NCBI RefSeq assembly: GCF_025515205.1
Contig: NZ_JAOPFX010000004.1
Coordinates: 62,001 to 126,000, forward strand
Source: Microbacterium fluvii
GTDB taxonomy: Bacteria; Actinomycetota; Actinomycetes; Actinomycetales; Microbacteriaceae
Direction of reading: 5' to 3'
DNA length: 64,000 bases
Position numbers and translations under genes: made by a program. The notes under the pieces were generated by a model. The model saw only the letters and a list, made by a program, of their open reading frames with translations, was not told the DNA's origin and searched no databases. Positions 33,914 to 41,583 of this stretch are shown here, piece by piece (position 1 is the stretch's first letter; every line of letters starts with the position of its first letter).

Positions 33914-34510
33914 CTATTGAAAGAGTGCCCGCAACTCGGTCTGAGTCACCGTCAGCTCGGGATCTGTGTGCGAGACGTACGTGGTCCCGATAATGTCGAA
34001 GGCCCCAGCGTCGCCACCGACGATCGCGGCTGGAGCGTCGTCATACTCGGCGAGGAACACCAATATCGTCTGGCCCACTATGAGCGGGCTAATACCGTCC
34101 TCACTGTACGTGACACCGTCCAGGGTGCCGCCGAGTTGCTGAATGTGGATTGTCTCGCCCGACTCCACTGGACCCGCGAACACCTCGCCAACGATTGCTT
34201 CGTAGACGGTTATTGGCACGACGCCTTCGCCGGGTTCGGGTGTCTCATCTGTACCGGCGTATGGGTTTATCTGGGGATCGTCGCTTCCATAATCCGGGTA
34301 GAGGAGGGCCTCTTCATGTTCACCGATCGTCACCTCGGCGACGATATCTGCTGCCTCGACAAGCCGTGCCGCACTGTCGTAAGCGGGGTAGTCAGCTGAA
34401 ATGACGGCGGTATCTGGTGCATCGATGCTCTCGCTCGAGCATGAAGCCAGGGTGACCGTGGCGGCAAGGATTGCGAGAGTTCCGCCTATCGAGGCGTTCC
34501 TGTGGAGCAT
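33914..34510 (-). CDS. Lipoprotein, metalloprotease neighbour
   Basis: A 198-residue protein from ATG 34510. Signal peptide II: MLHRNASIGGTLAILAATVT then LASC lipobox, so it is anchored to the outer face of the membrane. The mature part is acidic; a beta-rich domain runs from about 55 to 190 (ARLVEAADIVAEVTIGEHE ... PITVYEAIVGEVFAGPVESG ... QTILVFLAEYDDAPAAIVGG). This pattern (residue pair IVxVTI and a YxxxVxEVxxG centre) is common to secreted actinobacterial proteins of unknown role. It starts 16 bases after the metalloprotease gene, on the same strand. Confidence 0.8.
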   Translation of the reverse strand: MLHRNASIGGTLAILAATVTLASCSSESIDAPDTAVISADYPAYDSAARLVEAADIVAEVTIGEHEEALLYPDYGSDDPQINPYAGTDETPEPGEGVVPITVYEAIVGEVFAGPVESGETIHIQQLGGTLDGVTYSEDGISPLIVGQTILVFLAEYDDAPAAIVGGDAGAFDIIGTTYVSHTDPELTVTQTELRALFQ

Positions 34511-34526
34511 TGCCGGTCCTTTTCCC

Positions 34527-35078
34527 TTAGAAATGCGCATTGATGTCTGCCCAGTCGTAGGTCGTGGGCGCGACAAGAGTGTTGCGGTTCCGACTGTGCT
34601 TCATCAGCGAGGCGCTGGAGGTAGTCGGGTCATCCTTCAGGCAGAACCCGTGGCCGAGCTCGTGCGCGAAGACGCTGCGGACAAAGTTGGCGAAGTTCGT
34701 AGCGTCTGCGGTGATTGTTCGTGTGTTCATCTGGATGAACTTTCGCCGGCTCGAACTTGTGTAGGTGTAGTACCCATACCAGGTTGCTGAGTATGACGCC
34801 GCGGTCACGCTGCTCGTCGTCGAGCTGTTGTGGTAGATATTCAGGAGCGCACTAGTGTTCCACGTATTTCGGGCCGTGTTCATCGGAGTCTCCCAGGTGG
34901 AGTTGTAACTGCTCCACGATTGGATGGGCCATGAGCCGAGCCCCTCGCAGAGGCTTCCTTGATATGTTGCGTGCGCCTGGGCGGGCGCCAGCATGGCCGC
35001 GACCAAGGCGGCAGCGACGACGACCCGTGCGCCCAACCTTCGCCGGGCCTGCGCGTCTCGAACACCATCGTTCGTCAT
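34527..35078 (-). CDS. Secreted zinc metalloprotease, matrixin-like
   Basis: A 183-residue protein; ATG 35078 follows CAGGAGG by 9 bases. Signal peptide: basic start RRRLGARVVV, then hydrophobic core and AHA-T cleavage near residue 37. The active site is FAHELGHGFCLKDD: His139, Glu140 and His143, with Asp149/150 instead of the His that usually provides the third ligand of metzincins (HExxHxxGxxH/D). The Met-turn is ASLMKH (Met159). The mature enzyme of about 145 residues is short for the family. It probably cleaves extracellular proteins. The following lipoprotein may assist or inhibit it. Confidence 0.8.
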   Translation of the reverse strand: MTNDGVRDAQARRRLGARVVVAAALVAAMLAPAQAHATYQGSLCEGLGSWPIQSWSSYNSTWETPMNTARNTWNTSALLNIYHNSSTTSSVTAASYSATWYGYYTYTSSSRRKFIQMNTRTITADATNFANFVRSVFAHELGHGFCLKDDPTTSSASLMKHSRNRNTLVAPTTYDWADINAHF

Positions 35079-35476
35079 TTGCCGAACCTCCTGAGTGGTA
35101 GAGGGCGGGATCCCCGATACCGGGCGAGCTGAGACTAAGATCCCGAGTCGCGCATGCTCAAGGGCATCCATCCGCTGCAGAACACAAGCCCTTCTGCCGT
35201 ATCGCGACGAGCCGCCGCGTCTCCCCTCTGTTCTCGGCCGTCGGTGGCACCATGTCCCGGGAGACGGTTACCCGGGGCCCGAATAAATCCCCATCCGGGT
35301 TTCACTCATTGGGATGATCGCCGGAAGGTCGATTGACGGGTAGGCGAGGCCGAGGGGACCTCCGCACTGCGACGTATGCCATCGCGCGGGGGGAAGGCGT
35401 TAGGCACCTGTTGTCGTACGGCGGTCGGGAGTCCGCCGCGCATTACCCAAGCGCGAGCGCGCCTTTAGGGAGGTGC
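35079..35476. other. Intergenic stretch without recognised gene
   Basis: No frame here carries a recognisable protein or ribosome site. It contains the promoter side of the metalloprotease gene. No repeat or RNA gene seen. Confidence 0.4.
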
Positions 35477-35880
35477 CTATTGCGCAGGCGATTGCAGCGC
35501 CGCAAGGACTTGCTCCGCGACCTCCACCGGGTCGAGTCCGCCCAGCTTGCTCGCGGTGGGAGCGACCGCCCAGGCGACGTGCGCCGACGCAAGCGAGCGT
35601 CAAACGAAGGCGTGTTGCTCTTCGGACACCCGAGTCGCAGTGTCGGTGGTTGCTGTCTCGTCGGGGAGACGAAGCGCCGGCCTTCGAGCAGGGTGACTGT
35701 CCCGAAGGCCGGGATCCCGAGATCCTTCGCAAGCCTTTGCTGCGCCAAATCATCAGACCACGGCGGCCCCTTGTCGGCCGGCAACTTCGAGTGAGGAGAC
35801 CCACGCTGAGAGTCCGAGACCTTTCAACTTGCTCGCGAAGATCAGTTGGCCGCCGACATCGATGGGCAACAGGCATCGAG
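35477..35880 (-). pseudogene. Decayed PIN-like/DUF3368-like gene
   Basis: Pieces of one protein appear in different minus-strand frames: IFASKLKGLGLSAWV and SLEVAGRQGAAVV, then (next frame) SDDLAQQRLAKDLGIPAFGT, a typical PIN-type motif with a DD pair and a conserved GT, then DETATTDTATRVSEEQHAF, and finally HVAWAVAPTASKLGGLDPVE to the stop at 35477-35479. At least three frame changes separate them. A PIN nuclease or fold relative is suggested by the SDD...A..LGI..GT pattern. It is not functional. Confidence 0.45.
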
Positions 35881-36068
35881 AGCATAGGGACCACGTCAGA
35901 CGCTCCCGGACAGGCCCTGCGGGCAGGTCACAGACCGGGCGCTGGGTTGGTGAGGCCGATGCGCCCGGAGCCGTGCAGAGTTCCTGGGACTGCCGTCGCC
36001 AATGGCGTCCTTCCGGTCGCGGCCAACTCGGCCTGACGAGTTCACAAGTCGCGCGCAGCGCGCTCGGA

Positions 36069-37472
36069 CTAGAGACCGCGCCCGGGGCTGCTGTGTTGAC
36101 GCATGTCGAATTTCCCAGGATTTCCTGCTCGTCCGGTATCGCTTCGCCGGCCCGTGCCGACCGTTGCATCGGATAGTGGGATGGTCAATCCCGGTTCTTG
36201 CCAACCGCGGGCCGAAGCGTTCGCAGCGATCGCATCAACGACCTTCACGATGGCTGGGTCGTTGCCGAGGATCGCTGCGGCGTCAGTTGCTGCCTGGTCG
36301 AATGCTGCGGTGATACCGCCGAGGATCTCCCGCACTCGGGCCTGTGCCAGGTCCTGGTCCAGATCCAGTTTGCGGGCAGCGATGAGGAGCGCTGCCTCAC
36401 CGATGCGATCCATGGTGTACTCCCCGTCGATAGACATCGCGAGCTTCGGGGAGGTTCCGGCCGGCATCGGATAGGGAGCGTGAGTGCCGAGGTCGTACAG
36501 CGGGGCAAGCGAAGCACGCGTCTGATTGAGCATGAGTGAGTAGTTCTTCGCGTGTGCGTCCGTTCCCACTGCGGCGAGGTTGAAGACAAGCGCATCGAAG
36601 AACTGTGCCGCGTTGTTCACTCGGTCCTCACGCTCGGGCAGACTCCGGAACAATTCGGCGATGCGAGCGATTCCAGGGCCGCCGTCACTCTGGTACTTCT
36701 GATCCGGGTTGATGCCGAGCGCCTGGCAGATGTCCTCTTGATGCAGTCGCGCCCAGCGCCCGTCGTTTTTCGCCCGGTCGTATCGCTTCGAGATGAAGAC
36801 GTTGTCGCCGAGCGCGGTGGTCGCGAGTTCGCTGTCCGCGACCGTCATTCCCAGATGCCTGGCCGCAGCCATGGTCATGAACTCGTTGACGTGATGTTCG
36901 GTATAGGGCGCGACAGCTGGCTTGATGATGTACGTCGTAGGTGTCGAGTCCAGCGGTGTCGCCCATTGCCCCTGTTCTGTTCGGAACAGGGCGGTCTTCG
37001 GCTGCGCGCCAGGGAGGGACCATCGTCCGGCGCGGCGCACCCCCCATGTGGCTGCATTGCTGATGAGGTCTCGGACGATCTCTCCGAAGTCCTGGTCATC
37101 ATGCAGTTGGAGGTCACCCGTCCGCGTTGCCGCATCGGTGCTTTCGGCGCCTTCAGGGAGCAGCTGCACTGCGCCGGCCGCGTCGCGTCCGATGTGAGTA
37201 AGGATGGCGAAGGGATTCCGGTGAGAGACGTGATACTCCGCACCGAGTTCACGGAGCCGCCCGTCGCTGTCGGGCAGCAGACCCTTGAGGTACGCGCTTG
37301 CAGGAGCGTTCTTGTGTGTTGCGCGGGTGAGCGGCATGGAGAGCGAGATCGGCGTCGTACCCCTCTGCTGCCGGTACTCCTCGTCATATGTGAAACTGAG
37401 CGCCCCCTGCGTCGTCTGGACGAAAGTGCCCACATGCACTCCGTCCAGATATGCGTTCAGTTCACCGGCCAT
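36069..37472 (-). CDS. hipA: HipA-type Ser/Thr kinase toxin
   Basis: A 467-residue protein with the full HipA layout: N-subdomain (1-110, ending PFAILTHIGRDAAGAVQLLP), autophosphorylation loop RWSLPGAQPKTAL (Ser152), ATP-Lys (YIIKPA, Lys184), catalytic GTDAHAKN (Asp305, Asn310; E. coli HipA Asp309) and Mg-binding LYDLG (Asp327). E. coli HipA phosphorylates glutamyl-tRNA synthetase and causes dormancy; the target here is inferred. The C-terminal tail of about 30 residues beyond DATVGTGRR is longer than usual and may be read-through. Its start overlaps hipB by 11 bases. Confidence 0.95.
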   Translation of the reverse strand: MAGELNAYLDGVHVGTFVQTTQGALSFTYDEEYRQQRGTTPISLSMPLTRATHKNAPASAYLKGLLPDSDGRLRELGAEYHVSHRNPFAILTHIGRDAAGAVQLLPEGAESTDAATRTGDLQLHDDQDFGEIVRDLISNAATWGVRRAGRWSLPGAQPKTALFRTEQGQWATPLDSTPTTYIIKPAVAPYTEHHVNEFMTMAAARHLGMTVADSELATTALGDNVFISKRYDRAKNDGRWARLHQEDICQALGINPDQKYQSDGGPGIARIAELFRSLPEREDRVNNAAQFFDALVFNLAAVGTDAHAKNYSLMLNQTRASLAPLYDLGTHAPYPMPAGTSPKLAMSIDGEYTMDRIGEAALLIAARKLDLDQDLAQARVREILGGITAAFDQAATDAAAILGNDPAIVKVVDAIAANASARGWQEPGLTIPLSDATVGTGRRSDTGRAGNPGKFDMRQHSSPGRGL

Positions 37473-37677
37473 CTTCGACGCTCATCTCAAGGTTCAGAGC
37501 GCTCAGGACCCACAGCACCCGGTGCAGGGTCACGGTGCTCTTCCCTCGCTCGAACCGGTTGAGCCAGTCACGCGTGACCCCCGACTCATCAGCGAGCTGC
37601 TGCTGGGACATGCCGAGCTTCTCCCGCCTCTCTGCGACAAGTGCGCCAAGATCGGCTCCTCGAGTGACTCTCATCAT
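37462..37677 (-). CDS. hipB: HipB-type antitoxin and repressor
   Basis: A 71-residue XRE-type protein: ADLGALVAERREKLGMSQQQLADESGVTRDWLNRFERG forms the HTH (split here: helices 2-3 MSQQQLADESG, recognition VTRDWLNRFERG), ending ALNLEMSVEDGR. It lies first in the operon and should neutralise HipA and repress the operon by binding the palindromes at 37685-37785. E. coli HipB has a longer C-terminal tail for HipA contact; here only a short one is present. Confidence 0.92.
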   Translation of the reverse strand: MMRVTRGADLGALVAERREKLGMSQQQLADESGVTRDWLNRFERGKSTVTLHRVLWVLSALNLEMSVEDGR

Positions 37678-37684
37678 TTCTCCC

Positions 37685-37785
37685 TATGGGATGAACCCCA
37701 TACCTGAAAGAGTGGGATAAATCCCACTATACCTGAAGTGGGAAATATCCCACTTGTATGAGTGTGGGATGAATCCCACACTCAT
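37685..37785. promoter_or_regulatory. Four HipB operator palindromes
   Basis: Four inverted repeats centred on TGGGAT..ATCCCA precede hipB: 37685-37702 (imperfect), 37711-37728, 37736-37755 and the longest, 37758-37785 (28 bases, centre GTGGGATGAATCCCAC). Centres are spaced by 25-26 bases, about 2.5 helical turns. This matches the hipBA operator pattern in enterobacteria (four sites TATCC...GGATA), with a different core. Confidence 0.9.
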
Positions 37786-38601
37786 ATATGCGCGGTGGGG
37801 TTCAGGGATCGTCGCTCTGCGCCGTGGGCAGGCTATCGGAGCAGCATGAGGAGTCGTCCGCAGCCGTGACGCCTCGGCTCATCGTGACCGTCAACCTGCC
37901 CGATACGGGTGCTTCGAGGTCGTGACGACCACTGACTCCGCCCAGCTGTATCCACCGCCGTTCATGGGGTCGACCGGGCTGGCGTCGACTTGATAGCCAC
38001 GACCGAGAAGCAGCCACCGCACCGAGTCAACCGCGATGGCCGGAGCGTTAGGGGTCAAACGGACTGCGCGAACCGGGAGTGGGGGTGCCACTCGGGGATC
38101 GGTTGCAGGGCGCCCCACGCGGGAGAAGTCGCCACCCTCAAGTGCGGGCGCGGGCTCATGGGTCGACGGCCTGCGCCGGCCGGGTGCGGCTTCGAATCTC
38201 CTAGCGAGACCCCCAGCTCGGGCGCACCAGATCCATGACATGCTGTCGTGCGTCGCCCTCGGCCAGGTAGGCCTGAGTGCTGGCGGGCGCCAAAAGTGTC
38301 GGTGTCATGAGGGCGTACGCACCCCCGCCCGCCTCTTCTACACCGAGCGACGGGTGCCAATCGCGCCGCCTTTGCGGGCGATGCCCTCCTTTCGGCCTCG
38401 AGGAATCAGGTTGTACCTCGGTGAGCACGACTCCCGCGGCGGGAGTATCGACGCGTTGGCACAGCACGACAACGTCGAGTACCCCGCATAGGGGTGGGCA
38501 TGACAGCGTTCAGCAGCCCGAGCTACCCCGACCCAGAACTCGAAAACCACCGCGAGCCGGCTTTCGAATACTCCGAAGTCAGCATCACGGAATTCCCGTC
38601 T
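37786..38601. other. Gene-poor region with possible decayed gene
   Basis: No convincing complete gene. A minus-strand frame ending at 37891 contains VAPPLPVRAVRLTPNAPAIAV and GGGYSWAESVVVTTS, and another contains AYALMTPTLLAPASTQAYL; they may be pieces of one lost protein. The stretch after 38494 begins MTAFSSPSYP, similar to a frame before the second copy of the structured repeat at 49.1 kb, so it belongs to that duplicated element. Confidence 0.3.
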
Positions 38602-38806
38602 GACCTGGGCCGTGGAAAAATCTCGAGGTCGTCGTGGAAAACGCCTGGGGAGGCTTCTCCGGAGCCCTTGTCCCCGTTGGGATCGGGGATTTCGACACAC
38701 GGCCACAGCGGGCCGTGTTCTTTTATGAACGGCTCAGTGTTCGTTTATTGCGAGCGAAACCGGCAGGAGACCAGTTCTCCCGCCGGTTTCGTCGTTTCAG
38801 GCGCGG
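38602..38806. repeat. Structured dispersed repeat, copy A
   Basis: About 205 bases that recur in diverged form at 49235-49440. Two hairpins are visible: stem ACACGGCC/GGCCGTGT (38697-38704 and 38711-38718) followed by TTCTTTT, a good intrinsic terminator; and stem CGAAACCGGC/GCCGGTTTCG (38755-38764 and 38782-38791) with an inner GGAG/CTCC pair. Copies A and B agree best in and around these hairpins. An open frame crosses it but shows no codon-type substitution pattern. Nature unknown: a small RNA, mobile-element end, or gene-cassette boundary. Confidence 0.7.
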
Positions 38807-39001
38807 TTTCGGCGCCCGATTCAGGATCCGGGCTGGCTGGACCAACACGAGCAGGCCCTCGTGGGCCTGTGTGGTTCGTGTTCTGTTCGGGGAGTGCACG
38901 CCGCGCTAGAGGTGCGGTATCGGGTTGTCGTGCTCGTCGTATCGTCGAAGGTTCCGAAGTGTCGTCTCACCGAGCGCGGCGATTGCGGCGTTATCCGTGC
39001 A

Positions 39002-39568
39002 TTACACGCAACTATCTTTCAGGTCGTACGAGATCGACCCAGTCGTCGTGTGAAAGGTTCCGGCTTCCTCGTACGTGATTACGAGCGCATCAGTGTGGGC
39101 GACCTCTTCGGTTCGTTTCACCTTGGCGACGACGTTCACCTTCCCAATCGGCGCTGCGGCCCCCGGCAACGGAACTCTGGTCGACCACACTGGGTCATCA
39201 TTCGAGAGTAGCTCGGAGGTCCAAATCACGGATTGTCCGGTCCGCACCGGGATGATGACGTCTTCGACGACCTCGATTCCGATGCCATCCTTCAACTCCA
39301 ATGACTCGAAGACGATCTCGGTATCCGATGGCACCGTTGCCTGCATCCCTAGAAGGAGTTCTCCGCCCACTTCAAGCGGGGCACACAACTCGACCGGATC
39401 GGTTCCGATGCTCAGGCTCCCCGGTCCCGGCTGAGTGCAGCCATCTAAAACCAAGGCGAGGGCTCCAAGCAACAGCGGTCCGGTCCGTCCCCAAGCGTCC
39501 CGGCGTTGCCAGAGAGCGCGCCATCCCCTGACGCCATCCCCTGACGCTGGCACCCGCCGCTGGTGCAT
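39002..39568 (-). CDS. Lipoprotein of unknown function
   Basis: About 188 residues from ATG 39568 (no clear ribosome site; the frame extends 10 codons more). A positively charged N-terminus (WRALWQRRDAWGRTG) precedes the hydrophobic core PLLLGALALVL and lipobox LDGC. The mature part, about 150 residues, is beta-rich (ELCAPLEVGGELLLGMQATVP ... TEIVFESLELKDGIGIEVVE ... KVNVVAKVKRTEEVAHT), probably one extracytoplasmic sandwich domain. It lies just after copy A of the structured repeat. Family not recognised. Confidence 0.7.
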   Translation of the reverse strand: MHQRRVPASGDGVRGWRALWQRRDAWGRTGPLLLGALALVLDGCTQPGPGSLSIGTDPVELCAPLEVGGELLLGMQATVPSDTEIVFESLELKDGIGIEVVEDVIIPVRTGQSVIWTSELLSNDDPVWSTRVPLPGAAAPIGKVNVVAKVKRTEEVAHTDALVITYEEAGTFHTTTGSISYDLKDSCV

Positions 39569-39916
39569 GCCGTCATAGTGGACGGCTACGGCGTTCAAGT
39601 CAACCGGCGAATCCTGGCGGCGGGAACTGGCTCGGAGAAAAGCTCGAAGTGGGCACTCAGGCAGATGGGGATCGGGGTTTGCTCAACGGCGATTGTCACC
39701 TTTGTCGAATCGGCCGTCGTGTTTGGCGAACCTATTGATGAGGTTGCGCTTAGCCAACATGAGGAGGTATTCCCTGGAATCTCCGTTAGTGTGTACTCGA
39801 CTATCGAGGATATGCGTGGGATCGGGAGCGCCCCCGAGACGTTCAATTACGACATCACGAGCTTTGGTTCGAGCATCAAGCTGCCGTGCGCAACTTCCGT
39901 GGCCGAGACGGAATAG
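39563..39916 (+). CDS. Doubtful hypothetical protein
   Basis: An open frame of 117 residues on the plus strand starting with GTG 39563, opposite to the 5' end of the lipoprotein gene. The second half (VFGEPIDEVALSQHEEVFPG, IEDMRGIGSAPETFNYDITS) reads like protein. There is no ribosome site at the start and third-base GC is low. Minus-strand frames across the same bases are no better. It may be a decayed gene. Confidence 0.3.
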   Translation: MHAVIVDGYGVQVNRRILAAGTGSEKSSKWALRQMGIGVCSTAIVTFVESAVVFGEPIDEVALSQHEEVFPGISVSVYSTIEDMRGIGSAPETFNYDITSFGSSIKLPCATSVAETE

Positions 39917-39927
39917 CATCGCGCCGT

Positions 39928-40266
39928 CTAGCGGTCGCTTCGGTCTCCCACTCTCGGTTGGGGTGGCAGCTGCAGGGGGTCAGAAGGCAACGAGCTTCCG
40001 ATTTGTGAGTTCTCGTCGGGGCGACGTTCGAAAGGTGTCTTCTGAGTTCGACCTAGATAGATGTCCTGGACCTGATCGTAAGTCTTGGCCACCGTCCTGG
40101 TGGTGGAACGTGGAGCGCGGACGGCACGAACAACGATGGCGACCGCGATCAGTGCCCATGCCGCGAGACTGAACCAGGGTGCGAGCGGCGACTGGCTGGC
40201 AATTGCAACCGCCCACAGAACGATAACGATCAAGGTGATCGCGACTACGAGTATGCGTCTGCGCAT
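39928..40266 (-). CDS. Small two-helix membrane protein
   Basis: A 112-residue protein from ATG 40266, with AGGAGAGACAAG upstream. Two helices: ILVVAITLIVIVLWAVAIA (5-23) and WFSLAAWALIAVAIVVRAV (31-50), then a basic, Pro/Gln-rich soluble tail (TRTVAKTYDQVQDIYLGRTQ). It looks like an envelope protein of unknown role. It is divergent from the secreted protein gene at 40625. Confidence 0.75.
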   Translation of the reverse strand: MRRRILVVAITLIVIVLWAVAIASQSPLAPWFSLAAWALIAVAIVVRAVRAPRSTTRTVAKTYDQVQDIYLGRTQKTPFERRPDENSQIGSSLPSDPLQLPPQPRVGDRSDR

Positions 40267-40624
40267 CTTGTCTCTCCTAGTCCGACTCTACATCGCCCCT
40301 TTCTAGTCGGCACGGCTATCGCCCAGCGCGACGGTTGCACTGCCACGAGTTCCCATTGGCGCGTCTGGGACTCCAACGATCGGATGAACGATGAGCGGAG
40401 AACATTCGGGTGAGGCACGAGCGAACATGACGTTCCACTGTTGACGAGCGGGGACGGGAGTGAGCTCCGTCGCTCAGCGGCTGCCGCGCACCAGTCGCGA
40501 GGATCGTGCCGACGTCTGCATCAATGCCCGGTGTTCGGAGGCAGTTCGTAAGGAGTCGCTCAGCTGTAACGACCTAGAGATGAACGTCACATTCGATGAC
40601 GGCAGACGAATGAAAGAGGACTCG
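40267..40624. other. Divergent promoter region
   Basis: Lies between a minus-strand membrane protein gene and a plus-strand secreted protein gene. The only frame is the open 5' extension of the latter, which lacks a ribosome site. GAAAGAGGA at the end is the ribosome site for ATG 40625. No repeats seen. Confidence 0.4.
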
Positions 40625-41260
40625 ATGAAGAGATTCGTACAGGTAGGCGTATCTACGCTGGTCGGACTGACATTGGCAGTGACGGCGACGACTGTAGCGC
40701 CGTCGGCCGCTCTCGCGACGACGGATGACGAGGAGAGAGCTTCGTTTGTCGCGTCAGCCTCGGAGATCATGGGTTGGTCCGAGGCTGAAGCGCAAGCGGC
40801 ATGGGCAGATCCCGATATCCGGGCGATTACCCCGACCGACGTCATCACGACGACGACCGAGACCGACAGTCGGCCCGCTGCGAGCGATCGGGCCGCTCTA
40901 GCCAAGGAGATCGGGGCCGTGGCCGCGGCAGCTACTCAGCAGAAGACGATATCGACGACACGCAAGTACACCGGTATCGCTGGGACGCTGTTTAGCCTTA
41001 CCTCCAAGAAGACCTTCCTGTACAACGGAGTTCGGGTCTGGCACGACGCGGTTATTGTGAGCTACACCCAAGAATGGTGGTCGTTCGACAGTATGGTGCT
41101 CTCGACCGATCAGTACGGTGCAATTGGCGGTGTCGCAAACAGCAAGACGGTGTCGCAGCGTGCGGCGAAGTTCTACTTTGCGGTGACCGGGGAGTATCTG
41201 TCGATCGGCATCACCCAAGAGGGGCGGTACAACGGCGTGACGAACTGGAGCACGTGGTGA
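40625..41260 (+). CDS. Secreted hypothetical protein
   Basis: A 211-residue protein. GAGGA six bases before ATG 40625 decides the start. The signal peptide (KRFVQVGVSTLVGLTLAVTA, cleavage AALA-T near residue 31) is followed by an acidic helical region (30-100; DEERASFVASASEIMGWSEAE) and a Trp/Tyr-rich beta domain (130-211; KYTGIAGTLFSLTSKKTFLY ... YTQEWWSFDSMVLSTDQYG ... TWSTW-like end NWSTW). It shares the aromatic beta-rich character of the secreted proteins at 25-30 kb. It overlaps the next gene by four bases (GTGA), which encodes a membrane protein, so the two probably form a secreted-protein/immunity-type pair. Confidence 0.75.
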   Translation: MKRFVQVGVSTLVGLTLAVTATTVAPSAALATTDDEERASFVASASEIMGWSEAEAQAAWADPDIRAITPTDVITTTTETDSRPAASDRAALAKEIGAVAAAATQQKTISTTRKYTGIAGTLFSLTSKKTFLYNGVRVWHDAVIVSYTQEWWSFDSMVLSTDQYGAIGGVANSKTVSQRAAKFYFAVTGEYLSIGITQEGRYNGVTNWSTW

Positions 41261-41523
41261 CACAGCACGCTCAGGCCTCAAGGGGGACCGCGAGGGCTCT
41301 GCTCCTGGCGGCTTGGCTCACCCTCGGGCTCGTCTGCCTCTTCGTGATACACGGTGTGATCTACTTCGCCGTCGTCACGGTGGCTGCTCTTGCAGTGAGC
41401 CTTTGGCGGCGAGACCCGTTTGCGTGGCTTTACGGCACAGCGACTTTGTTGCTAATCGTCCTGTACGTGGCTCTCGGACCCCATTTCGGTGCGTTCGTTG
41501 ATCTCACCGCCGTGACTTCTTAG
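41257..41523 (+). CDS. Small membrane protein, coupled to secreted protein
   Basis: 88 residues from GTG 41257, overlapping the previous stop by four bases. Two to three membrane helices: LLLAAWLTLGLVCLFVIHGV, IYFAVVTVAALAVSLW and FAWLYGTATLLLIVLYVAL. There is almost no soluble part. A strong hairpin follows directly, ending this two-gene unit. The arrangement is like a bacteriocin and its membrane immunity protein; that is inference. Confidence 0.7.
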   Translation: MTQHAQASRGTARALLLAAWLTLGLVCLFVIHGVIYFAVVTVAALAVSLWRRDPFAWLYGTATLLLIVLYVALGPHFGAFVDLTAVTS

Positions 41524-41529
41524 CGGGGG

Positions 41530-41565
41530 TTGCGTTGGCTGACCCGGCCGGGTCAGCCAACGCAA
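41530..41565. terminator. 36-base perfect palindrome, bidirectional terminator
   Basis: Arm TTGCGTTGGCTGACCCGG and its exact complement meet without an unpaired loop beyond the minimum, seven bases after the stop codon of the membrane protein gene. It separates that gene from the Ntn hydrolase start 15-20 bases on. It could also bind a dimeric regulator. Confidence 0.8.
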
Positions 41566-41583
41566 TCAGCAACTGGAGGCGTG

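Noticed and set aside
38494..39078. 194-residue plus-strand frame over structured repeat copy A
   Set aside because: A similar frame exists at copy B, but it stops early there, and the base changes favour RNA pairing rather than codon conservation.
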